Shown: piece by piece, positions 12,625 through 18,342 of the stretch
Numbering within the stretch: the first letter of the stretch is position 1
How the letters are laid out: every line of letters starts with the position of its first letter
Assembly: GCA_040002845.1 (NCBI GenBank)
Contig: JBDUDR010000048.1
Coordinates: 1-18,342 of the forward strand
Origin: JBDUDR01 sp040002845
GTDB lineage: Bacteria > Actinomycetota > Actinomycetes > Propionibacteriales > Nocardioidaceae
Length of the DNA stretch: 18,342 nt
Reading direction: 5' to 3'
Made by a program: the position numbers and the translations under genes
Notes under the pieces: generated by a model
The model's input: the letters and a program-made list of their open reading frames with translations, nothing else
Told to the model about the DNA's origin: nothing
The model's database searches: none

Positions 12625-15035
12625 GAGCCCGGTTTGCTGGCGTTGTTCGGGGAGCGACGCCCGGGCGCGCGACCCTTCGGTTGGCTCGGCCGGTCGCCAG
12701 CATCCACCGGTGGCACCGGCAAGGTCACCGGTTTCTTGCCCAACGTCACGGCCTCGCCATGGTGGCTAACCTCGAACGGCTCGCCAGCCATCAGCCGGTA
12801 GGTCGCCCCATCAGGGTGCACGTCGACGCAGACCCGGCTGCCGCGGAACGTCAGCCGGAAGCTCATCCGCGACAGAGCCGCCGGAAGCCGTGGAGCGAAG
12901 CTCAGCCGCCCCCCATGATCGCGCATTCCACCGAAGCCGGCCACCGCCACCGTCCAGGCCCCGGCTAGGGAAGCGATGTGCAGACCGTTGCGTACGTTGT
13001 TGTGCAAGTCGTGCAGATCGGTCAAGGCGGCTTCAGCGAAATAGTCGAAGGCAAGATCCAGGTGCCCCACCTCGGCCGCGATCACCGCCTGGGAGCACGC
13101 CGACAGGGATGAGTCCCGCACGGTGAGGGCCTCGTAGTAGGCGAAGTTTCGCGCCTTCTCCGCAGCGGTGAACGCGTCGCCGCACAGGTGCATGGCCAGC
13201 ACCAGGTCGGCCTGCTTGACCACCTGTTTTCGGTACAAGTCGAAGTACGGGTAGTGGAGGAAGAGCGGGTAGTGATCCGTCGGCGTACGGTCGAAGTTCC
13301 ATCGGTCGTGCGTCGTGAACCGACTCGACTGCTGGTGCACGTCCAGCAGGTCGTCATAGGGCACCAGCATTGCCTCGGCCGCTTTGCCCCAGGCGCCTCG
13401 TTCGGAGTCGTCCACTCCCAGTCGCTCCGCGGTCTCGGGATGACGTTCACAAACGGCGGCGGCTTCGCGGAGGTTCTTCTGTGCCATCAAGTTGGTGTAG
13501 ATGTTGTTATCGGCGATGGCGGAGTATTCATCCGGCCCTGTCACACCATCGATGCGGAAGCCGCCGTGCTTGTCGTGGTGTCCGAGTGAACACCACAGCC
13601 GGGCTGTCTCCACCAGGATCTCGCACCCGCAGGAAAGCTCGAACTCCTCGTCGTTCGAGGCAGCCACGTAGCGCGCCACGGCGTCTGCGACATCTGCGGA
13701 GACGTGGAAGGCCGCGGTGCCGGCCGGCCAGTACGCCGAGCACTCGGCCCCGTTGATGGACCGCCACGGGAAGGCAGCACCTCGCTGGCCGAGCTGGCGA
13801 GCGCGCTCCTTGGCTGGACCGATCGTGGCATGCCGCCAGCGCAAGGCGTCTCGAGCGGCTTCGGGCTGGGTGTAGGTGAGCACGGGTAGTACGAACGACT
13901 CCGTGTCCCAAAAGGAGTGTCCGTCGTACCCGGGACCCGTGAGGCCTTTAGCCGGGATGGCTCTGGTCTCACCGCGAGCCCCCGCCTGGAGCACGTGGAA
14001 GAGCGCGAAGCGCACCGCCTGCTGAAGTTCAGCGTCGCCCTCGATCTCGACGTCGGCGGTCTCCCAGAAGGCGTCGAGGTACGCCCGCTGGTCGGCCAGC
14101 AGGCCGTCCCAGCCGGTCTGCAGCGCGCCGGTGAGAGCGGCGTCCACCTGTGCTCGCAGAGCGGGAACGGAGCGGGTTGACGACCAGCCATAAGCGATGA
14201 ACTTGGTGATGCTCAACCGCCCATCGTGAGGCACCTTGACCGCCATCGTCACCCGGGCAAGGTCCGCCTCGACGGCAAGCGAGGTGTCCAAGCCGTCATG
14301 AGTCTCGAGCTGGTGATCCATGGCAGCCGCCATGTGCAGCCCGGACTCCTTGGTGTGGTGGACCAGCAGCGCACGCAGACCGTCACCAGTGGCGAAGTCC
14401 GCCACCAGCGGTTGGCTGAGCAGAGCCGCTACCCGGGGATCCTTGCCGGGTGGCTCCACAGGTTCGTTGGCCAGCAGATCGGACTGAGCGACGAGCTGCA
14501 GCTCGCCGTCGAGTGGCTCGACGACGTACCTGATGGCCGCGACCGCGCGTTGTGTGAAGGAGACCAGCCGTTCGGTCGTCAGCCGGATCCGACGGCCGGT
14601 GGGAGAAACCCAGTCCGTCCGGCGTCGCAGGGTGCCCGACCGGAAGTCGAGCACCCGCTCATGCTCGGGCGCGTTGCCGTACCGCATGTCCAACGGCTCG
14701 TCTTCGACGAGCAGCCGGATAATCTTCCCGTCGGTGACGTTGACGACCGTTTGGCCCGCCTCCGGGTATCCGTACCCAGCCTCGGCGTACGGCAGCGCGT
14801 GCGACTCGTAGAAGCCGTTGAGGTACGTGCCGGGAAGCCCTCGCGGCTCGCCGTCCTCCAGGGTGCCTCGCATGCCGAGATGGCCGTTGGACAGGGCGAA
14901 TGTCGACTCGGTCCGCTGCAGCTGGTCGACTGCGAGACCAACCCAGCGAAGCTGCCATGGCTCGATCCGATAGCCGCGGCCCGGCGCGATGGCCGGAGAG
15001 ACCTCGGGGTCCCTTCCTGGTTCGCCGGCGGTCAC
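12621..15035 (-). CDS. GH65 disaccharide phosphorylase (trehalose/kojibiose/maltose phosphorylase family)
   Basis: An 804-residue cytoplasmic enzyme expected to split an alpha-linked glucosyl disaccharide with phosphate, with inversion, giving beta-glucose 1-phosphate and glucose. The N-terminal beta-sandwich (about 20-290) is followed by an (alpha/alpha)6 barrel. G-P-G-Y-D-G-H-S-F-W-D-T-E (367-379) and D-G-V-T-G-P-D-E-Y (496-504) are the family signatures, Glu503 being the general acid. The loop after F-P-W-R-S-I-N-G-A-E-C reads S-A-Y-W-P-A-G-T-A-A-F-H, which looks closer to trehalose/kojibiose-type than to lactobacillal maltose phosphorylase, though I cannot settle the substrate. GTG 15035 overlaps the beta-PGM stop by 4 bp. 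The pair resembles M. tuberculosis Rv3400-Rv3401. Confidence 0.92.
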   Translation of the reverse strand: MTAGEPGRDPEVSPAIAPGRGYRIEPWQLRWVGLAVDQLQRTESTFALSNGHLGMRGTLEDGEPRGLPGTYLNGFYESHALPYAEAGYGYPEAGQTVVNVTDGKIIRLLVEDEPLDMRYGNAPEHERVLDFRSGTLRRRTDWVSPTGRRIRLTTERLVSFTQRAVAAIRYVVEPLDGELQLVAQSDLLANEPVEPPGKDPRVAALLSQPLVADFATGDGLRALLVHHTKESGLHMAAAMDHQLETHDGLDTSLAVEADLARVTMAVKVPHDGRLSITKFIAYGWSSTRSVPALRAQVDAALTGALQTGWDGLLADQRAYLDAFWETADVEIEGDAELQQAVRFALFHVLQAGARGETRAIPAKGLTGPGYDGHSFWDTESFVLPVLTYTQPEAARDALRWRHATIGPAKERARQLGQRGAAFPWRSINGAECSAYWPAGTAAFHVSADVADAVARYVAASNDEEFELSCGCEILVETARLWCSLGHHDKHGGFRIDGVTGPDEYSAIADNNIYTNLMAQKNLREAAAVCERHPETAERLGVDDSERGAWGKAAEAMLVPYDDLLDVHQQSSRFTTHDRWNFDRTPTDHYPLFLHYPYFDLYRKQVVKQADLVLAMHLCGDAFTAAEKARNFAYYEALTVRDSSLSACSQAVIAAEVGHLDLAFDYFAEAALTDLHDLHNNVRNGLHIASLAGAWTVAVAGFGGMRDHGGRLSFAPRLPAALSRMSFRLTFRGSRVCVDVHPDGATYRLMAGEPFEVSHHGEAVTLGKKPVTLPVPPVDAGDRPSQPKGRAPGRRSPNNASKPGS

Positions 15036-15799
15036 GAGTCGGAGCCTTGTCCTGGCTGATGGGCCTGAGCGCCACGATCGAGCAGCTCGGCCAGGTCCTC
15101 GACAACCACATCAGCCCCGTGCTGGCGCAAAGCGTCCGCTTGGTGTGAGCGATCCACACCCACGACGTACCCGAATTCGCCGGCCCGACCGGCCTGCACT
15201 CCGGCCAGCGCGTCCTCGAAGACCGCAGCGGACACTGGCTCGACCCCGAATGCCTGCGCGCCGGCGATGAACGAGTCGGGCGCGGGCTTGCCACGCAGAT
15301 GCCGTTCGCTGATCACCACGCCATCGACGCGTGCCTCGACGAAACGCTCCAGGTTGGCCGCCTTCAGCACCGCCTCGCCGTTGGCCGAGGAGGTGACGAC
15401 CCCGATGCGCAGCCCGGCATCATGAACCGCCTCCAGGTACCGGACGGAGCCCGGGTAGGCGTCCACCCCCCGCTCGTCGATGATGCGTTGCAACAACTCG
15501 TTCTTCCGGTTGCCTACACCGTTGACCGTCTCGGCGCCGGGTGCGTCGTCCGGTGCTCCCTCGGGAAGATGGATCGCCCGCGAGACGAGGAACGTACGCA
15601 CGCCGTCTGCGCGCGGTCTCCCATCGACGTACTCGTTGTAATCGCGCGGTGTGAAGGGCTCGAAGTCGTCGCCCTGACGACGCCGGAGGAAGTCGTCGAA
15701 CGTACGCTTCCAGGCCTCCTCGTGCAGAGCGGCGGTGCTGGTCAGGACACCGTCGAGGTCGAAGAGGCAGGCGCGGATCTGTGGGGGAAGGCCGGTCAC
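15032..15799 (-). CDS. Beta-phosphoglucomutase (HAD superfamily)
   Basis: A 255-residue HAD protein. Motif I, F-D-L-D-G-V-L-T, has nucleophile Asp14 and acid/base Asp16. Motif II is V-V-T-S-S-A-N (Thr136/Ser137), motif III G-K-P-A-P-D (Lys171), and motif IV F-E-D-A-L-A-G-V (Glu195, Asp196). The insert between residues 20 and 110, with Y-V-D-G-R-P-R-A-D-G-V-R-T-F-L and G-N-R-K-N, is the helical C1 cap of beta-PGM. The enzyme turns beta-glucose 1-phosphate into glucose 6-phosphate, exactly the product of the overlapping GH65 gene, so the two form a complete route into glycolysis. The start is GTG 15799, with a weak ribosome binding site. It lies 45 bp after the peroxidase stop on the same strand. 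Confidence 0.92.
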   Translation of the reverse strand: MTGLPPQIRACLFDLDGVLTSTAALHEEAWKRTFDDFLRRRQGDDFEPFTPRDYNEYVDGRPRADGVRTFLVSRAIHLPEGAPDDAPGAETVNGVGNRKNELLQRIIDERGVDAYPGSVRYLEAVHDAGLRIGVVTSSANGEAVLKAANLERFVEARVDGVVISERHLRGKPAPDSFIAGAQAFGVEPVSAAVFEDALAGVQAGRAGEFGYVVGVDRSHQADALRQHGADVVVEDLAELLDRGAQAHQPGQGSDS

Positions 15800-15844
15800 A
15801 AGATGGGAGCCTATCCGCCATCTGACCTGCGTATGTCCCTGTCC

Positions 15845-17251
15845 TCAGGGAATCGCCGCCACAACTCCTGCGGTTCGCAGCAGGTCCGTCATGGCGAACT
15901 CGTCCCCCGTGCCGTACGTGGGCGTCCAGTCGGGGTCCTGGCTGAGGTACGACTGCGAGTCGCCTTGGATCAGTCCCACCAGGACCTCGGCCACGATGCG
16001 TCCACCGACCGGGCCGAGGTGTTCGCCGCTTGCCGTGACCGCGGCCTCGCGCAAGATGTAGAACCACAGCGGTGTGCGCTTGTGGAGGTGAAGGTCCTGC
16101 AGGTCTGCGAGATCGCCCGGCGCGAGCACCGGGAGGCTCATTGCCCGCGCCACCCGCTGCCCAGATGGCACCTGCATGGTGAGGGCGCGCAGCAGGTTGC
16201 GGGTCGCCAGCGAGGTGGGAGTCGCCGGTGGCTGCCCCATCAGGTTGAACAGCACCGTCGACAAGGTGGTGTCGATCTTTTTGTTCGGCCGCGATCTTCC
16301 GGCTCCGAAGTCGAAGAAGGTCTGCCAGTCGATGAACCTGCGCGGCGCGCGCAACCCGCCCCGGAGGTCAGCCGGGTCGGTTGGAACGCTTGCGGTCGGA
16401 TCGAAGAGCAGGGCGAAGAACTGCAGCGCCGGGTCGGTGGCGCTGGTGCCGAAGTTCGCGCGATAGCTCGGACGTGCCTGCGAGTGGCCGAAGCGGTACG
16501 CGGCGACCGAGAACTCGACAGGGATGAACGGATCGTGTCGCCACTTGTAGTGCTTCAGTCCGTGCTCCAGGACGTCGTCGATGGTCGCCTGCCCGACGGT
16601 CTTCGGCAGAAACTCATGGAGGACGATCCACTGATAGTGCCAGCGCACGATGCGATTCGCCTCGGCGAAGATCTCGTCTGTCGTGTAGCCGGCGCCGAGA
16701 TCATCTTTCACGTCGTCCACGACGATGTTGTGGAAGCGCAGGATGGCGAGGTGGAGCTGGTCCACGATCAGGTTCTCGTCGTTTCGCGGGTCGCCCAACA
16801 GAGCCGTCTGCTGACTGTTGCGCGGCACATCGTGGCGGGTTGTTCCGTCGATCGACACCACCACAGAGCCTGGAATCTCCTCGGTGAGGAAGGTCGTACG
16901 ACCCCCGTCGACTTCGCGGTCGTACAGGTGCGGCGAGACCGCAGGACCGCCGCCGTACACACTGTCCAGGTCGAGAGCGGGGATCCGGAAGTTGCGGATC
17001 GACTCGGGGTCTTGACGTCGGGCCAGGCTCGACGTCGGGTCGAACGTCATGTCGTGGTCGATGAACTGCCCCAAGAACGTGAACCCCGCGGTCATGGTGG
17101 GGTTGTTGGGATTGTTCACGCTCTTCGCGGGATCTGTGATCAGCGTGATCGGGTCGGACAGGTCATCGTTGGCGTCCATAGGTCCGCCGGGGGCGCCCAG
17201 CTCGGTCAGAGCGTTCCGGATGATCGCAGTGTCGGCCGCGAACGGCGGCAA
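15845..17251 (-). CDS. Animal-type haem peroxidase (An_peroxidase family), N-terminus lost to a frameshift
   Basis: The open frame encodes 468 residues from TTG 17251, a start with no ribosome binding site. T-A-G-F-T-F-L-G-Q-F-I-D-H-D-M-T-F-D (54-71) contains the distal His66 flanked by Asp65 and Asp67, which in this superfamily bind haem and calcium. A-Y-R-F-G-H-S (251-257) carries the proximal haem ligand His256. F-H-N (173-175) is the usual following motif. The superfamily uses hydrogen peroxide to oxidise halides or organic substrates; bacterial members are poorly characterised. No signal peptide is visible. The same frame upstream of 17251 still encodes homologous-looking sequence (F-Y-D-Q-G-K-F-G-R-L-F-P-T-L-P-P-F) back to 17299. 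The natural ATG at 17337 is in another frame, so the gene seems to have lost one base. Confidence 0.88.
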   Translation of the reverse strand: MPPFAADTAIIRNALTELGAPGGPMDANDDLSDPITLITDPAKSVNNPNNPTMTAGFTFLGQFIDHDMTFDPTSSLARRQDPESIRNFRIPALDLDSVYGGGPAVSPHLYDREVDGGRTTFLTEEIPGSVVVSIDGTTRHDVPRNSQQTALLGDPRNDENLIVDQLHLAILRFHNIVVDDVKDDLGAGYTTDEIFAEANRIVRWHYQWIVLHEFLPKTVGQATIDDVLEHGLKHYKWRHDPFIPVEFSVAAYRFGHSQARPSYRANFGTSATDPALQFFALLFDPTASVPTDPADLRGGLRAPRRFIDWQTFFDFGAGRSRPNKKIDTTLSTVLFNLMGQPPATPTSLATRNLLRALTMQVPSGQRVARAMSLPVLAPGDLADLQDLHLHKRTPLWFYILREAAVTASGEHLGPVGGRIVAEVLVGLIQGDSQSYLSQDPDWTPTYGTGDEFAMTDLLRTAGVVAAIP

Positions 17252-17337
17252 CGTGGGGAACAGCCGCCCGAACTTGCCCTGGTCATAGAAGGAGATCGCG
17301 GGGTCAGCTGGCCCAGATCTGCGGTGCCGTGGCTCAT
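17252..17337 (-). pseudogene. Displaced N-terminal segment of the haem peroxidase (frameshift)
   Basis: ATG 17337 has an excellent GAAGGAG 6 nt upstream and starts M-S-H-G-T-A-D-L-G-Q-L-T-P, but runs out of frame to a stop at 17206. From 17299 downward the peroxidase frame reads A-I-S-F-Y-D-Q-G-K-F-G-R-L-F-P-T. The two join smoothly if one C is added to the C4 run at 17300-17303. This is either a real single-base loss, a phase-variable or programmed slip, or a sequencing error. Confidence 0.75.
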
Positions 17338-17407
17338 GGAGCGCTCCTTCGGTCTCTCAGACAAGAGTGCCGAGGTTGCTGCGCAGATACCACCCTGCCG
17401 GCGCCCT

Positions 17408-17422
17408 GACCGCTTGGCGGTC
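17408..17422 (-). terminator. Short hairpin after the Uma2 gene
   Basis: GACCGC (17408-17413) and GCGGTC (17417-17422) form a perfect 6-bp stem with a 3-nt loop, 7 bp downstream of the Uma2 stop codon. There is no T-run, so it would be a U-less terminator at best. It also lies about 71 bp upstream of the peroxidase ATG and could be regulatory for that gene. Confidence 0.3.
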
Positions 17423-17429
17423 CATGGTG

Positions 17430-17978
17430 TCAGTCGATGAGGTCGGCAGCAGAGAACGCCACTGGGTAAGGCTTTTGTGCGCTGTAGGTCTCGTCGCCGG
17501 TGGTCATCGCAACCTGCGCATAGGTGCCGTCGCGCAGTTCCCACGCGATGAGGGATGGAACGTCTGGATCGATAACCCAGTACGCCGGGCATCCGGCGGC
17601 CTGGAGCCGTGAGTGTTTCAGGAGCATGTCGATGCGGCGTGTGCTGGGTGAGAGGACCTCGACGGCGAGCTCGGGTCGCGCAGGCAGATCACGCTCAGTG
17701 AGGTCGCCGCGGCGTGCAACGAGGACGTCAGGTTGGATCACGGTGTCCTCGGACAAGGCCACGTCGAAAGGCGCGATCAGCACCTTGAGGTTGTCCGGGC
17801 AGTGTTCACGAAGCAGGACGGCCAGCTCCAGCACAACGCTCTGATGTTGCGTCGCGGGAGCCGGTGTCACGATGAGTGCGCCGTCAATGAGCTCGTACCG
17901 GTGCCCGTCATCGGGCATCATCTCGAGATCCGCTCGGGTCAGCGGCCGACTGAATGGCAGCGTCGTCATGGACACCAT
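17430..17978 (-). CDS. Uma2 family (DUF820) PD-(D/E)XK nuclease-like protein
   Basis: A 182-residue protein from ATG 17978, with AGGAGG 4 nt upstream (GTG 17975 at 7 nt is equally usable); the frame stays open to 18050 but that part overlaps the helicase remnant. H-R-Y-E-L-I-D-G-A-L-I-V-T-P-A-P is the family start. I-Q-P-D-V-L-V-A-R and E-L-A-V-E-V-L-S-P-S-T supply the Asp and Glu of the PD-(D/E)XK site, followed by the Lys in D-M-L-L-K. Y-W-V-I-D-P is the usual end block. The fold is that of restriction endonucleases, but the family, often present in many copies in cyanobacteria and actinomycetes, has no established physiological role. It is isolated between the peroxidase and a decayed helicase. 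Confidence 0.92.
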   Translation of the reverse strand: MVSMTTLPFSRPLTRADLEMMPDDGHRYELIDGALIVTPAPATQHQSVVLELAVLLREHCPDNLKVLIAPFDVALSEDTVIQPDVLVARRGDLTERDLPARPELAVEVLSPSTRRIDMLLKHSRLQAAGCPAYWVIDPDVPSLIAWELRDGTYAQVAMTTGDETYSAQKPYPVAFSAADLID

Positions 17979-18109
17979 CGTGCCTCCTCTGATCCATGGT
18001 GACCAAGCATGCTCGACCAGACCTTGCCGTCGACGGTTGTCCACAACCATGTTTCCGTCAACGATCGCGGATCGCTCCGCGGGCGTCGCCTCGTCACAGA
18101 CGGCTCAGC

Positions 18110-18342
18110 CGCTATAGGTGCCGCGAGGAACAGCGTGTTGAGCTGCGGACAGTCGAAGCCCTCGCCTATATAGGAGCCGGTCGCTACGACGAGAAGCGGC
18201 CGGCCGGGCTCGGGCGACGCAAGCAAGGCGTCGGCTGCGCGGCGTGCAGTTGCATTCATGCCGCCGACAAGCCGCAGTGCCTCGTCGCGTCCTCTGTCGT
18301 CGGCGTCGACCATCGCCGGTCCGACACGATCTCAGCCATCAG
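18110..18342 (-). pseudogene. Remnant of a DEAD/DEAH (superfamily 2) helicase
   Basis: The frame from ATG 18313 encodes L-V-V-A-T-G-S-Y-I-G-E-G-F-D-C-P-Q-L-N-T-L-F-L-A-A-P-I-A, which is the motif V region of a superfamily 2 helicase of the type found in restriction and repair proteins. Homology stops abruptly near 18110. The motif VI segment (Q-Y-x-G-R) that should follow is missing, and non-homologous sequence runs on to the frame end at 17966. A stop codon lies just upstream of ATG 18313. The piece at the window edge, L-M-A-E-I-V-S-D-R, which looks like earlier helicase sequence, is in a different frame and much too close, suggesting an internal deletion. The gene is therefore decayed. More of it may lie beyond the window. 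Confidence 0.7.

Noticed and set aside
15299..17440. A 713-codon open frame on the + strand antisense to the peroxidase and beta-PGM genes
   Set aside because: It lies opposite genes with clear catalytic motifs, has no recognisable domain, and is the kind of long antisense frame produced by GC-rich codon bias.
17979..18050. In-frame N-terminal extension of the Uma2 protein
   Set aside because: AGGAGG directly precedes ATG 17978, and the extension is not family-like.

Overview
The window is about 18 kb of high-GC chromosomal DNA from an actinomycete (Actinomycetota). The signs are dense GC-rich coding, frequent GTG/TTG starts, many 4-bp ATGA/GTGA gene overlaps, a protein of the mycothiol-dependent maleylpyruvate isomerase family, and a GH65 phosphorylase/beta-phosphoglucomutase pair arranged like mycobacterial Rv3401/Rv3400. 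The codon flavour (many CGTACG runs) would fit Nocardioidaceae or relatives, but the genus cannot be fixed from this sequence alone. No rRNA, tRNA, CRISPR array or intact insertion sequence was seen.

Left part (1-4520): the tail of a VOC-family protein and a mycothiol-dependent maleylpyruvate-isomerase-like gene on the + strand converge on a three-gene minus-strand operon. The operon order is a zinc MetE-like methyltransferase, a CaiC-like acyl-CoA ligase, then a short citrate-synthase/citryl-CoA-lyase homologue. The ligase lacks the usual catalytic Lys. The lyase homologue appears to lack two of the three citrate-synthase catalytic residues. A 20-bp imperfect palindrome sits just before the first gene. 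This looks like an undescribed small catabolic module.

Middle part (4560-9355): a YefM-YoeB toxin-antitoxin pair has a near-consensus promoter overlapped by two TGTACA-like boxes 12 bp apart. It is followed by a small lipoprotein, a CodA/AtzC-type deaminase with an altered active site, and an HNH endonuclease of the modification/restriction type. Divergent from the endonuclease is a class II Fic AMP-transferase with a C-terminal winged helix. A perfect 14-bp inverted repeat lies immediately before fic and is a likely autoregulatory operator.

Right part (9370-18342, all minus strand): PepN aminopeptidase; a gap holding two ~21-bp tandem repeats; the overlapping operon beta-PGM / GH65 phosphorylase / GNAT acetyltransferase, for phosphorolysis of an alpha-glucosyl disaccharide; an animal-type haem peroxidase whose natural start codon is out of frame with the domain (apparent 1-base loss in a C run); a Uma2-family nuclease-like gene; and a decayed remnant of a DEAD/DEAH helicase at the window edge.

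The most interesting items are the Fic/HNH divergent pair with its perfect operator, the methyltransferase/CoA-ligase/lyase module with unusual catalytic residues, the deaminase with a substituted specificity residue, and the frameshifted peroxidase.
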